Below, piece after piece: positions 44,585 through 54,976 of a stretch of DNA of 64,000 nt. Where the stretch lies: contig NZ_JAIUIE010000006.1 of NCBI RefSeq assembly GCF_020165495.1, positions 124,001 through 188,000 of the forward strand, read 5' to 3'. The position numbers and the translations under genes are program-made. Within the stretch, counting starts at the first letter, position 1. Each line of letters begins with the position of its first letter. Source of the stretch: Mesorhizobium sp. BR1-1-16 (lineage in GTDB: Bacteria; Pseudomonadota; Alphaproteobacteria; Rhizobiales; Kaistiaceae). The notes beneath the pieces are model-generated. The model had not been told where the DNA came from, did not search any database, and saw nothing but the letters and a program-made list of their open reading frames with translations.

Positions 44585-46102
44585 ATGGCCCTGGGCGATA
44601 TCATGCAAGACACGACCCCCCAAGACTCTGGCAAGCAGCCTTTCGCGGGACGCGCGGACAGCGGACAGCATCCGCAGCCAGCAAACGCCGAAGGCCTGTT
44701 CTCGGGCGCCAACGCCATGTATGCGGCCGCGCTGACCGGCGGCGTCGTTCTCCATGCCGTCAACATCTTCCTGACCGCCACCGTCATGCCATCGGTCGTC
44801 GCCGATATTGGCGGGCTCGATGTCTATGCCTGGGCAACGACGCTGTTCGTGGTTGCGTCGATACTCGCGGCCGCGATGACCGCCAAGTTGTTGCGCGGCT
44901 TCGGGCCACGCGGCGCCTATGTCGTGGCGGCGCTGTTTTTCGGCTGCGGTACGCTGATCGCTGCGCTGGCACCGAGCATGCCCGTGATGCTGGTCGGGCG
45001 TGCCGTTCAGGGCGTGGGCGGCGGATTTCTGTATGCGCTCGCCTATGCGGTCACCCGCATCGTTCTTCCGCAACACCTTTGGGGACGGGCTGTCGGCCTC
45101 ATATCGGCAACCTTCGGCGTCGCGACGCTGATCGGCCCGGCAATTGGCGGCATCTTCGCGGAATATGGCGCCTGGCGCGCGGCGTTCTGGTCGCTGCTGC
45201 CCTTCGTGGCGCTCTTCGTCGTGCTGGCGGGAGCCAAGCTGCCGGGCAAGAGCGCGACCCGCGGCAAAGCGGCGCCCGTCGCCTGGCTGCAACTCGTCCT
45301 GCTCGCCGCTGCCGTGCTGGTGGTCTCGGCAAGCAGCCTTTCGCCGGATCGGCTGCTGAATGTCGCTGGCCTCGCCATGGCGATCCTCCTGACGGCGCTG
45401 ATCGGACGCGCCGAACGCGGCACCGGCGCGCGACTCCTGCCGAAGGGCTCGTTCAGCCTCGCCTCTCCCCTCGGCGTCGTCTATCTGACGATCGCGTTGC
45501 TGATGATGGCCATGCAGCCGGAGATTTTCGTGCCCTACCTGTTGCAGACGCTGCACGGGCAGTCGCCGCTCCTCGCCGGCTATTTCGCGGCTCTCATGGC
45601 CGTCGGCTGGACCGCGGGGACGGCTGCCAGCGTACGCCTTCGCCGTGGTGATGGCGGGCGCCTCATCCTCGCCGGCCTGCTGCTCGTCCTTGTCGGCACC
45701 GTCCTTTTCGGCCTGTTCATGCCGATCAAGAGCGACGGCGCGCTGCTGGTCGTCATCCCGGTCGGCGCGGCGCTGTTCCTCATGGGCTTCGGCATCGGCA
45801 TGGCCTGGCCATGCCTCGTGACCCGCGTCTATCAATATGCACCGGAAGCCGAGCAGGATGTCGCATCGGGTGGGATGACGACCGTGCAGCTCTTCGCGGG
45901 TGCGCTTGGCACAGCGGCGGGCGGCATGAGCGCCAACCTCGCCGGCTTTGCCGATCCGGGCGGCGCGGTGGGCGCTGCAAGCGCGGCTCTCTGGCTTGGC
46001 GTCGGCTCGGCCGTCGCGCCGGCGCTCGCCATCCTGCTTGTCCTGCGCATCGCCCATCTTTCTGCCGGCAAGGTCGCCGGCGTCAGGGCGACCGCGACAT
46101 AG
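44585..46102 (+). CDS. MFS efflux transporter of the SoxR regulon
   Basis: A 505-residue major facilitator of the DHA2-like drug-efflux type with 14 predicted helices. The first helix bears the antiporter-like VNIFLTATVMPSVVADIGGL; VGRAVQGVGGGFLYALAYAV is the motif C-like helix 5 and IGPAIGGIFAEYGAWRAAFW its continuation. A SoxR box lies just upstream, so it probably exports redox-active compounds such as phenazines, quinones or dyes. The start is uncertain: ATG at 44585 leaves only a few bases of leader after the predicted -10, so ATG at 44603 may be used instead. Confidence 0.88.
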   Translation: MALGDIMQDTTPQDSGKQPFAGRADSGQHPQPANAEGLFSGANAMYAAALTGGVVLHAVNIFLTATVMPSVVADIGGLDVYAWATTLFVVASILAAAMTAKLLRGFGPRGAYVVAALFFGCGTLIAALAPSMPVMLVGRAVQGVGGGFLYALAYAVTRIVLPQHLWGRAVGLISATFGVATLIGPAIGGIFAEYGAWRAAFWSLLPFVALFVVLAGAKLPGKSATRGKAAPVAWLQLVLLAAAVLVVSASSLSPDRLLNVAGLAMAILLTALIGRAERGTGARLLPKGSFSLASPLGVVYLTIALLMMAMQPEIFVPYLLQTLHGQSPLLAGYFAALMAVGWTAGTAASVRLRRGDGGRLILAGLLLVLVGTVLFGLFMPIKSDGALLVVIPVGAALFLMGFGIGMAWPCLVTRVYQYAPEAEQDVASGGMTTVQLFAGALGTAAGGMSANLAGFADPGGAVGAASAALWLGVGSAVAPALAILLVLRIAHLSAGKVAGVRATAT

Positions 46103-46195
46103 CGGTTTCCGGCGACCTTCCGGGGATTGCCGGCGACCGGAGCATTGCCGCATAGAGGCCGCTAGGGTCGCATTTCGAGGCTGCAGGAGGCCGTC

Positions 46196-46678
46196 ATGTC
46201 ATCGCCATTCGAGATCGTCACGGCCAGGAAGCCGGCTGAACTTGCCGATGTCGCACGCCTGTTCGTGGCTTATGCAGCCTCGCTCGGCATCGATCTCGCC
46301 TATCAGGATTTCAGTGGCGAATTGGCCGGGCTTCCCGGCCAGTATGGCCCTCCCGATGGAGCGCTGCTGCTCGCCCGGGACGCTGACGGATTGGCGCTCG
46401 GCTGCGTAGCACTCAGGCCGTTTGCGCCTGATGTCGTCGAGATGAAGCGGATGTATGTCGCGCCGGCGGGCCGCGGCCTCGGCCTGGGCCGCGCGCTGCT
46501 TGACGCGATTTTGGTCGAAGCGAGAAAGCTTGGTGCCCGCGAGATCGTGCTCGACACGCTTCCGGAACTTGCGGCGGCAATCGCGCTCTACCGCTCGGCC
46601 GGCTTCGAGGAAATCCCACCCTATTACAAGACGCCGATCGAGCGGACGATCTTCTTCCGCCTGAAGCTGGGCGCCTGA
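46196..46678 (+). CDS. GNAT family N-acetyltransferase
   Basis: A 160-residue GNAT-fold enzyme. The acetyl-CoA binding motif A is VEMKRMYVAPAGRGLGLGRA (residues about 81-100), motif B is YRSAGFEEIPPYY near residue 130. It transfers acetyl from acetyl-CoA to an amine; no substrate is indicated. AGGAGG lies six bases before ATG, an ideal ribosome site. The gene is convergent with ilvC. Confidence 0.9.
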   Translation: MSSPFEIVTARKPAELADVARLFVAYAASLGIDLAYQDFSGELAGLPGQYGPPDGALLLARDADGLALGCVALRPFAPDVVEMKRMYVAPAGRGLGLGRALLDAILVEARKLGAREIVLDTLPELAAAIALYRSAGFEEIPPYYKTPIERTIFFRLKLGA

Positions 46679-46710
46679 CGACGCTCGGGCAGCGCCTCAA
46701 GAACAGGAAG

Positions 46711-46748
46711 GCGGCCGCGCACGCCGATCGGAGCGCGCGGCCGCTTTT
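46711..46748. terminator. Hairpin terminator between GNAT gene and ilvC
   Basis: A ten-bp stem GCGGCCGCGC / GCGCGGCCGC (46711-46720 with 46735-46744) with a 14-base loop and TTTT after it on the plus strand. Confidence 0.8.
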
Positions 46749-46754
46749 CGAAGC

Positions 46755-48469
<1,715 letters not shown>

Positions 48470-48549
48470 CGATCCGCTCCTGCCGAACAATCGCGCCCGG
48501 CATCCTTCGCCCGCAACGCGGCTCCGCATGCTGCATTGCAGCGTACCGT

Positions 48550-48559
48550 ACCGTACGGT
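48550..48559. promoter_or_regulatory. Candidate TetR operator palindrome
   Basis: ACCGTACGGT, a perfect 10-bp palindrome in a run of overlapping GTACC/GGTAC words (48543-48560), 81 bases before the TetR start. The place and symmetry are typical of autoregulatory TetR operators; binding is inferred. Confidence 0.45.
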
Positions 48560-48635
48560 TCTGTCCAGGACGATTAAGGGAGCGCGCCCTCCCCGTCAAG
48601 AGCCGCTGCGCATTCGACCGCGCAGCGGCTGTCCC

Positions 48636-49187
48636 TCACGTCACTTCGGGCCCGCGGGCGATGGCGGCAACGCCGGTGCGCGAGACCTCGACCAGGCCGA
48701 GCGGCTGCATCAGGATGATGAACTGGTCGAGTTTGTCAGTCTTGCCCGTCAGCTCGAACACGAAGCTCTCCGTGGTCGCGTCGATGACGCGGGCGCGGAA
48801 GGCCTCGGCGAGGCGCAGCGCCTCGCTGCGATGCTCGCCCGAGCCGCGCACCTTGATCAGCATCAGCTCGCGTTCGATCGCCTTGCTCTCGACGCTGAGA
48901 TCGATGACGCGATGCACCGGAACGAGCCGGCCAAGCTGCGCCTTGATTTGCTCGATCACGGCCGGCGAGCCGCGCGTCACGATCGTGATGCGCGAGCGAT
49001 GCTTCAGATGTTCCGTCTCGGAAACCGTCAGGCTCTCGATATTGTAGCCGCGCCCCGAAAACAGGCCGATGACGCGCGCAAGCACGCCGGGCTCATTGTC
49101 GACCAGGATCGACAGCGTGTGCTGCTCGACGGCGTCCTTGCCTTCCTTGATCGCATAGACCGATCCGGGCTGCATGTTCTTCTCCAT
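48636..49187 (-). CDS. ilvN: Acetolactate synthase small (regulatory) subunit
   Basis: A 183-residue regulatory subunit. The ACT domain (residues 20-100) starts HTLSILVDNEPGVLARVIGL and includes GYNIESLTVSETEH; the C-terminal ACT-like half has VRGSGEHRSEALRLAEAFRA. It makes the large subunit sensitive to valine. ATG at 49187 is used here; ATG at 49175 has the better ribosome site (GGAGAAG) and gives MQPGS at the start. It lies 26 bases after the large-subunit gene on the same strand. Confidence 0.95.
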   Translation of the reverse strand: MEKNMQPGSVYAIKEGKDAVEQHTLSILVDNEPGVLARVIGLFSGRGYNIESLTVSETEHLKHRSRITIVTRGSPAVIEQIKAQLGRLVPVHRVIDLSVESKAIERELMLIKVRGSGEHRSEALRLAEAFRARVIDATTESFVFELTGKTDKLDQFIILMQPLGLVEVSRTGVAAIARGPEVT

Positions 49188-49213
49188 TGTTTCCCGTGAC
49201 GGACGGCGAATGC

Positions 49214-50980
49214 TCAGACGAGAGCCTTGCCCTCTTCGTCGATAGCGGTGGCGATCACCTCGTCGGTGGCGTCTTCCGACAGCAGCATCTCGTTATGCGC
49301 CTTGCCCGAAGGGATCATCGGGAAGCAATTGGCGAGATTGGCGACGCGGCAATCGAACAGCACAGGCTTGTCGGTTGCCAGCATCTCGTCGATCGCGCCG
49401 TCGAGTTCGGAAACCTTCTCGCAGCGGATGCCGACGCCGCCATAGGCCTCGGCGAGCTTCACGAAATCAGGCAGCGCGTCGGTGTAGGAATGCGACAGCC
49501 GGTTGCCATGCAACAGCTGCTGCCACTGGCGCACCATGCCCATATACTGGTTGTTCAGGATGAACACCTTGACCGGCAGCTCGTGCTGGATCGCCGTCGA
49601 CATCTCCTGGATATTCATCAGGATCGAGGCATCGCCGGCGATATCGATAACCAGCGCATCGCGATGCGCCGCCTGCACGCCGATCGCCGCCGGCAGGCCA
49701 TAGCCCATGGTGCCGAGACCGCCCGAGGTCATCCAGCGGTTCGGCTCCTCGAAGCCGAAATACTGCGCCGCCCACATCTGGTGCTGGCCGACTTCGGTCG
49801 TGATGTAGGTGTCGCGGCCGCGCGTCTTCTTGTAGAGCGTCTCGATCGCATATTGCGGCATGATCGTCTGGCCGCTCTGGCGATAGCCGAGGCTCTTGCG
49901 CGCGCGCCAGCGATCGATCTCGCCCCACCAGCCCTTCAGAGCCGGCGCGTCGATGGCGTGCTTGCCCTCACGCCAGAGCCGGACCATCTCCTCCAGCACA
50001 TTGCCGACATCGCCGATGATGCCGATATCGACGCGGACATTCTTGTTGAGCGAGGACGGATCGATATCGATCTGGATCTTCTTCGAGCCCGGCGAGAACG
50101 CGTCGAGACGGCCCGTGATGCGGTCGTCGAAACGCGCGCCGACCGCGATCATGACATCGCAGTCATGCATCGCATTGTTGGCCTCGAAGGTGCCGTGCAT
50201 GCCGAGCATGCCGAGCCACTGCTTGTCGCTTGCCGGATAGGCGCCGAGACCCATCAGCGTCGAAGTGATCGGAATGCCGGAGAGGCGGACCAGTTCGCGC
50301 AGCAGGCGCGTCGCCTCGGGGCCGGAATTCACGACGCCGCCGCCGGTATAGAAGATCGGCTTCTTCGCCTTGGCGATCATCTCGACCGCGGCGCGGATCG
50401 CGCCCTGATCGCCGCGAACCTGCGGATGATAGGTCTTGTGCTCGACGCGGGCCGGGCCCTCATAGGTGCCGGTCGCGAACTGGACGTCCTTCGGAACATC
50501 GACGACGACAGGGCCCGGACGGCCCGAGCGCGCGACATAGAACGCTTCATGCAGGATACGGCCGAGATCGTTGACGTCCTTGACCAGCCAGTTGTGCTTG
50601 GTGCACGGCCGGGTGATGCCGACCGTATCGGCCTCCTGGAAGGCGTCCGATCCGATCAGATGCGTCGCGACCTGGCCGGTGATGCAGACCATCGGGATCG
50701 AATCCATCAGCGCATCGGTGAGCGGCGTCACCATATTTGTCGCGCCGGGGCCGGAGGTGACCAGCGCGACACCGACCTTGCCGGTCGAGCGCGCATAGCC
50801 CTCGGCCGCATGGCCGGCGCCGGCCTCGTGGCGCACCAGGATGTGCTGAATCTTGTCCTGCTGGAACAATTCGTCATAGATCGGGAGAACGGCGCCGCCC
50901 GGATAGCCGAAAAGATGCTCGACGCCCTGGTCGATCAATGCCTGGACGATCATCTCCGCGCCCGTCATCTGCCGTGTCAT
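49214..50980 (-). CDS. ilvI: Acetolactate synthase large (catalytic) subunit
   Basis: A 588-residue thiamine-diphosphate enzyme making acetolactate and acetohydroxybutyrate. The PYR domain has GVEHLFGYPGGAVLPIYDEL with the catalytic Glu in VRHEAGAGHAAEGYAR; the central domain has the FAD-type loops; the PP domain shows DIAGDASILMNIQE and FILNNQYMGMVRQW for ThDP-magnesium binding. Length and order (large, small, then ilvC further on) are normal for Hyphomicrobiales. It is preceded by a leader peptide and a real intrinsic terminator, so its expression is controlled by attenuation. The gene may equally be called ilvB. Confidence 0.97.
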   Translation of the reverse strand: MTRQMTGAEMIVQALIDQGVEHLFGYPGGAVLPIYDELFQQDKIQHILVRHEAGAGHAAEGYARSTGKVGVALVTSGPGATNMVTPLTDALMDSIPMVCITGQVATHLIGSDAFQEADTVGITRPCTKHNWLVKDVNDLGRILHEAFYVARSGRPGPVVVDVPKDVQFATGTYEGPARVEHKTYHPQVRGDQGAIRAAVEMIAKAKKPIFYTGGGVVNSGPEATRLLRELVRLSGIPITSTLMGLGAYPASDKQWLGMLGMHGTFEANNAMHDCDVMIAVGARFDDRITGRLDAFSPGSKKIQIDIDPSSLNKNVRVDIGIIGDVGNVLEEMVRLWREGKHAIDAPALKGWWGEIDRWRARKSLGYRQSGQTIMPQYAIETLYKKTRGRDTYITTEVGQHQMWAAQYFGFEEPNRWMTSGGLGTMGYGLPAAIGVQAAHRDALVIDIAGDASILMNIQEMSTAIQHELPVKVFILNNQYMGMVRQWQQLLHGNRLSHSYTDALPDFVKLAEAYGGVGIRCEKVSELDGAIDEMLATDKPVLFDCRVANLANCFPMIPSGKAHNEMLLSEDATDEVIATAIDEEGKALV

Positions 50981-51047
50981 CGCTTCGCTCCGTATCCGGA
51001 CCGGCTCCGCCGTATCCGTGTGTTCGTCTCAAGTTCATCAGGGCAAT

Positions 51048-51122
51048 AAAAAAGGCCCCTGAGGGGGGCCTGCAAACGCGCACTACCAAACGTGACGGCT
51101 ATGAGGCCATCAGGCAGTGCGC
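51048..51122 (-). terminator. ilvI attenuator: terminator and competing leader stems
   Basis: On the minus strand the sequence AGGCCCC-loop-GGGGCCT (51071-51065 with 51059-51053) is followed by six T, a genuine intrinsic terminator lying between the leader peptide and ilvI. Upstream, GCGCACTGCC (51122-51113, in the last leader codons) pairs with GGTAGTGCGC (51087-51078) over ten positions including one G-U. GGCCTC (51108-51103) between them can pair with a terminator arm, offering an antiterminator. Low charged branched-chain tRNA would stall the ribosome on the leader and favour read-through. Confidence 0.8.
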
Positions 51123-51157
51123 TCCCTAAGTACTACGATCGTCGTGACGCGGATCAT
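51110..51157 (-). CDS. ilvL: ilv leader peptide
   Basis: A 15-residue frame MIRVTTIVVLRERTA with ATG at 51157 and GGAGACGG upstream at good spacing. It has two Ile, three Val and one Leu codon, including the run Ile-Val-Val-Leu, the end products of the pathway below it. Its position before the attenuator terminator and ilvI makes the assignment strong. Confidence 0.85.
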   Translation of the reverse strand: MIRVTTIVVLRERTA

Positions 51158-51338
51158 GTCCGGCCGTCTCCATTTCGATTGGACGTGCTGTTTACGCCCG
51201 ATGGCGAGGAGCGTCAAGGGGGGCGCGGAAGAAAGTTGCGCGTGAGGGATAGCAGGGGAAAGGAAATTAGCAACCGCGGCGCGCCGCTCGGCAGAGCGCT
51301 TGTCCGGCCGACCAGCATCGCAACGCGGACATGCCGTC

Positions 51339-51365
51339 GACGGAATAATCTTGCCTTATTCCGTC
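51339..51365. promoter_or_regulatory. Operator-like perfect inverted repeat before higB
   Basis: GACGGAATAA and TTATTCCGTC, perfect ten-base arms with a seven-base spacer, 22 bases before the toxin gene start. Antitoxins of this type repress their own operon at such repeats, so it is a likely HigA operator. Confidence 0.75.
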
Positions 51366-51386
51366 AATGGAATATATCATGACGAT

Positions 51387-51749
51387 ATGGTTTGGGCTGT
51401 CGAATACACAGATGAATTCGGCGCATGGTTTGGAACGCTGAACGAAGCCGTCCAGGACGATATCGACCGCTTGGTCGGCGTGCTGGAAGTCAAGGGCCCT
51501 CAGCTGCCGTTCCCGCATTCATCCGGTATCGAAAGCTCACGTCATGATCACATGCGTGAGTTGCGGGTGCAGAGCGGGGGCCATCCTTACCGCATCTTTT
51601 ATGCCTTCGATCCGAGACGAGCGGCGATCCTCCTGGTCGGAGGCAATAAAGCAGGCGACGACCGCTTCTATGAGCGGACGGTGCCAGTCGCAGATGCGCT
51701 TTATGACACGCATATCGACGAACTCAAGAAAGAGGGTTTGATCCCATGA
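51387..51749 (+). CDS. higB: RelE/ParE superfamily toxin, HigB type (Gp49-like)
   Basis: A 120-residue protein of the Gp49-like HigB toxin family: VEYTDEFGAWFGTLNEAVQD for the first strand and helix, SRHDHMRELRVQSGGHPYRI, then FYAFDPRRAAILLVGGNKAG. Basic residues in the ELRV and FYAFDPRR segments are those used by HigB/RelE mRNA interferases. It precedes the antitoxin and the two overlap as ATGA, the toxin-first order of higBA. No clear ribosome site is present and the transcript may have a very short leader. Confidence 0.9.
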   Translation: MVWAVEYTDEFGAWFGTLNEAVQDDIDRLVGVLEVKGPQLPFPHSSGIESSRHDHMRELRVQSGGHPYRIFYAFDPRRAAILLVGGNKAGDDRFYERTVPVADALYDTHIDELKKEGLIP

Positions 51750-52087
51750 CCGGACGTCGCCCATTCAAGGAGCTGCGCGCCCATTTGTCGGCGGAGCGTC
51801 AGGCGCGGAACGCCGAGGCGGCGCAAACCATGCTTCGCGACATGGCGCTGCATGAGCTCCGGCAGGCTCGGGAAAAGTCGCAGGAGGATCTTGCGGCTGC
51901 CCTTCACGTTGGGCAACCTGCCGTCGCCAAAATGGAGCGGCGCACCGACATGTATGTCAGCAATCTCCGCCGCTATGTCGAAGCCTTGGGGGGGACATTG
52001 GAGATCACCGCGAGGTTTCCGGACGTAAATGTGGCAATCACCAATTTCAGCGAGTTGGGCGAGCCCCGCGATCCTTCCGGACGCTAG
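51746..52087 (+). CDS. higA: HigA-type XRE antitoxin
   Basis: A 113-residue antitoxin. The N-terminal part (residues 1-40) is a basic helix for toxin binding, and the XRE helix-turn-helix is at about 39-90 (LHELRQAREKSQEDLAAALH; VGQPAVAKMERRTDMYVSNL). It neutralises HigB and represses the operon, most likely at 51339-51365. The start overlaps the toxin stop. The pair sits between ilvI and an SDR gene, without other mobile sequences. Confidence 0.9.
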   Translation: MTGRRPFKELRAHLSAERQARNAEAAQTMLRDMALHELRQAREKSQEDLAAALHVGQPAVAKMERRTDMYVSNLRRYVEALGGTLEITARFPDVNVAITNFSELGEPRDPSGR

Positions 52088-52365
52088 CCAGCGAGCCGAA
52101 CGGCAGCCGGTCGATGGCCGCCAGTCGCATTACTGATGGCTGGTCCCAGCGACAGCTCGCCCGTGACCTCGGCCTAATTCCATGAGACAAATCACCTTCG
52201 TCGCTGACGTGCCCGTGCCGCACCCTCCACCAACGCGCGCGCCTCATCGAAAACGCCCATTTCTCTCCCACCACAACTCCCTGTTGCGCCCCATCCGGTT
52301 CGGCCTCATTCTGCCGACCGGCAGCCGAACCCCGTTCCGGGCCGCTTCGGCGAGGGAGACTTCCC

Positions 52366-53112
52366 ATGCGACTCTCCGGCAAGACCGCGTTGATCACCGG
52401 CGGGACGAGCGGGATCGGGCTTGTCACGGCGCAGCGGTTCATCGAGGAAGGCGCGCGTGTCGCGGTGACCGGGACGAGCCAGAAGGGCATCGACGCCGCG
52501 CGGGCGACGCTCGGGCCGGACGCGCTGGTGCTGCAGTCAGATGCGGGTGACGTCGCCGCGCAGGCTGACATCGCCGTCCGCCTCGGCGAGGCCTTCGGCA
52601 AGCTCGACATCGCTTTCCTCAATGCCGGTGTCGCCGATATGCGGCCGATCGAGGCCTGGGACGAGCAGGGCTTCGACCGTTCGATCGCGATCGATCTGAA
52701 GGGCCCCTATTTCCTCATCCAGGCGCTGCTGCCGATCTTCGCCGATCCGGCGTCGATCATTTTGTCTGGATCGATCAACGCGCATCTCGGCATGCCCGCG
52801 ACCAGCATCTATTCGGCCGCGAAAGCCGGCATGATCTCGCTGGCGCGAACCTTGTCCGGCGAATTGATCGGGCGCGGCATCCGGGCGAATGTCGTCAGCC
52901 CCGGCCCGATCGATACGCCGCTCAACAACAAGCTCGGCCTCGACGAGGCGGCGAGCGCCGCGCGGGCCAAGGCGGTGGTCGCGATGGTTCCGGCCGGCCG
53001 GTTCGGTCAGGCCGTCGAAGTCGCCAATGCCGTCCTGTTCCTCGCCTCGGACGAGGCCCGGTTCGTCGTCGGCAGCGAGCTCATCATCGACGGCGGCCTC
53101 AGCATTCTCTAG
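52366..53112 (+). CDS. SDR family oxidoreductase
   Basis: A 248-residue classical short-chain dehydrogenase/reductase. The NAD(P) motif is ALITGGTSGIGLVTAQRFIE, then FLNAGVAD, the active-site Ser in IILSGSINAHLGMP, and YSAAKAGMISLARTLSGEL with the catalytic Tyr-x3-Lys. VVSPGPIDTPLNN closes the cofactor region. An acidic residue after the Gly motif is missing (GTSQKG), suggesting NADPH use. The substrate is unknown. GAGGGAGA precedes the ATG. It is convergent with miaA, 27 bases apart. Confidence 0.92.
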   Translation: MRLSGKTALITGGTSGIGLVTAQRFIEEGARVAVTGTSQKGIDAARATLGPDALVLQSDAGDVAAQADIAVRLGEAFGKLDIAFLNAGVADMRPIEAWDEQGFDRSIAIDLKGPYFLIQALLPIFADPASIILSGSINAHLGMPATSIYSAAKAGMISLARTLSGELIGRGIRANVVSPGPIDTPLNNKLGLDEAASAARAKAVVAMVPAGRFGQAVEVANAVLFLASDEARFVVGSELIIDGGLSIL

Positions 53113-53139
53113 CGGCCTCAACGCGTGCAACGCCAGACG

Positions 53140-54081
53140 TCAGCGCGGAGCCGCCACACGTCCCCAATCGCCCATCTGGTTCCTGAACCACGTCCCCTGC
53201 CGCTTGGCGTAGCGCCTTGTCTGCATCTTGGCCTCGTCGATGGCGGCGTCGAGCGACTGTTCGCCCCGCAGATATGAACCGAACTCCTTGACGCCGATCG
53301 CCTTCATCGCCGGGAGGTTTGGGTCGAGGCCGAGCGCCAGCAGCGCCCTCGCCTCCTCGATGGCGCCAGCCTCGACCATCTGGTCGAAGCGCCTGTTGAT
53401 GCGCTCATAGAGCGTGACGCGGTCCGGTTCGATGACGAGGCGGACCGCCTCCCCGGCCGCGATCAGTGGCGGCAAGCCATCGTCCGACTGGAAGGCGGCG
53501 AGTGGTCGGCCGGTGGCCTCCACCACTTCGAGCGCGCGCAGCACGCGCGTGCGGTCGTTCGGCGAAAGCCGCGCCGCGCCTTCCGGATCGAGCGCCGCGA
53601 GCCGCGCATGCAGCGCCGGGACGCCCGCTTCATTCGCCTCCGTGTCGAGCGCCTGCCGCAGCGGCTCGGGGATGGCCGGCACGGCCGAGAGCCCTTCCGT
53701 CAGCGCCTTGAAATAAAGCCCTGTGCCGCCGGTAATGATCGGCAGCCGCCCCGCCGCCTCCGTCTCGGCAAGCACCGCCGCGACATCGGCACGCCAACGG
53801 GCGACCGTATAGCGTTCGGCGGCCGCGATATGGCCATAAAGCCGATGCGGCGCCCGCGCCGTCTCGGCCAAGGGCGGGCGGGCCGTGAGGACGCGCAGCT
53901 CGCCATAGACCTGCATCGAATCAGCGTTGATGATCGTGCCGCCATGCCGCTCGGCGAGCTCGAGCGCCAGCGCCGACTTGCCGCTCGCCGTCGGCCCCGC
54001 TATCAGGACGGCGCGCGGTTTTCTCCCGTTTTCCAGGAGGCTGGCAATGCCTGCCTCCTCAACGACACCAAGGTCTCGCAT
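53140..54081 (-). CDS. miaA: tRNA dimethylallyltransferase
   Basis: A 313-residue MiaA, which adds a dimethylallyl group to A37 of tRNAs reading UNN codons. The P-loop is VLIAGPTASGKSALALELAE, the substrate site INADSMQVYGELRVLTARP, TGGTGLYFKALTEGLS is the family mark, and the Arg-rich end TRRYAKRQGTWFRNQM binds tRNA. ATG at 54081 overlaps the divergent serB start (CATG). A strong GAGGAGG at 54060-54054 is placed five bases ahead of an in-frame ATT at 54048, so a shorter product from a rare start is possible. Frames further upstream are shadows of serB. Confidence 0.93.
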   Translation of the reverse strand: MRDLGVVEEAGIASLLENGRKPRAVLIAGPTASGKSALALELAERHGGTIINADSMQVYGELRVLTARPPLAETARAPHRLYGHIAAAERYTVARWRADVAAVLAETEAAGRLPIITGGTGLYFKALTEGLSAVPAIPEPLRQALDTEANEAGVPALHARLAALDPEGAARLSPNDRTRVLRALEVVEATGRPLAAFQSDDGLPPLIAAGEAVRLVIEPDRVTLYERINRRFDQMVEAGAIEEARALLALGLDPNLPAMKAIGVKEFGSYLRGEQSLDAAIDEAKMQTRRYAKRQGTWFRNQMGDWGRVAAPR

Positions 54082-54976
54082 GAACGCTTCTGCCGCTTCC
54101 GTCCCGCTGGTCGCCACGTTCATAGCACGGGTGGATGCGGGCGCAGACCTTGCCGCCGTGCTTGCCGAGGCCGCGCAACTTCCCGGCGCCGGAACGCCGG
54201 ACTGGCTGTCGGAGGGCGAGGCCGTCGACCTCCCCTTCCCGGCCGGCGGCGAGACCGCGTCGATCGAGGCCGTGATCGCAGGCCTGCCCGTCGATGTCGT
54301 GGTGCAGAAAGCGGCGGAGCGGCGGAAGCGACTGATCGTCGCCGATATGGACTCGACCATGATTGGCCAGGAATGCATCGACGAGCTCGCCGACATGGCC
54401 GGGCTGAAGCCTTTCGTCGCGGCGATCACCGAGCGCGCGATGCGCGGCGAAATCGCGTTCGAGCCGGCGCTGCGCGAGCGCGTCGCGCTCTTGAAGGGCC
54501 TGCCGCTTTCGGTCATCGACGAGGTGCTGGCGAGCCGCATCCGCCTCACCGCCGGCGGGCCGGAACTGGTGCGCACCATGCGGGCCCATGGCGGCTATGC
54601 AGCGCTGGTCTCGGGCGGCTTCACGCTGTTCACCGGCCCGGTGGCGGCCATGATCGGCTTCGACGAGAACCGCGCCAATCAGCTTGAGCACGCGAACGGA
54701 TTTCTCACGGGCACGGTCACCGAGCCGATCCTCGGCCAGGAGGCGAAACTTTCGGCGCTGATGGAGCTTTCGCGCAAGCTGAAGCTGGAGCGACACGAAA
54801 CGCTCGCCATTGGCGATGGTGCCAACGACCTCCAGATGATCCGCGCCGCCGGGCTCGGCGTCGCCTTCCGCGCCAAGCCGAAGGTCGCAGCCGAAGCCGA
54901 CGCGCGCATCGAGCACACCGACCTGACCGCGCTGCTGTTTGCGCAGGGCTATCGCCGGACGGAGTTCGTCACGTGA
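54080..54976 (+). CDS. serB: Phosphoserine phosphatase
   Basis: A 298-residue HAD-superfamily enzyme for the last step of serine synthesis. Residues 1-85 are a degenerate ACT-like N-terminal part. The HAD motif I is LIVADMDSTMIGQECIDELA with the nucleophile Asp, motif II lies in AALVSGGFTLFTGP, and motifs III/IV are in LAIGDGANDLQMIRAAGLGV. The start is head-to-head with miaA, sharing the CATG bases, with AAGG about six bases before ATG. The stop overlaps the next start (GTGA). Confidence 0.95.
   Translation: MNASAASVPLVATFIARVDAGADLAAVLAEAAQLPGAGTPDWLSEGEAVDLPFPAGGETASIEAVIAGLPVDVVVQKAAERRKRLIVADMDSTMIGQECIDELADMAGLKPFVAAITERAMRGEIAFEPALRERVALLKGLPLSVIDEVLASRIRLTAGGPELVRTMRAHGGYAALVSGGFTLFTGPVAAMIGFDENRANQLEHANGFLTGTVTEPILGQEAKLSALMELSRKLKLERHETLAIGDGANDLQMIRAAGLGVAFRAKPKVAAEADARIEHTDLTALLFAQGYRRTEFVT

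Noticed and set aside
49187-51049. A 620-codon plus-strand frame across ilvI
   Set aside because: Antisense to a full acetolactate synthase with all cofactor motifs.
54082-54579. N-terminal extension of miaA over serB
   Set aside because: It is antisense to serB and has no MiaA homology; the conserved part starts near the P-loop at about 54010.
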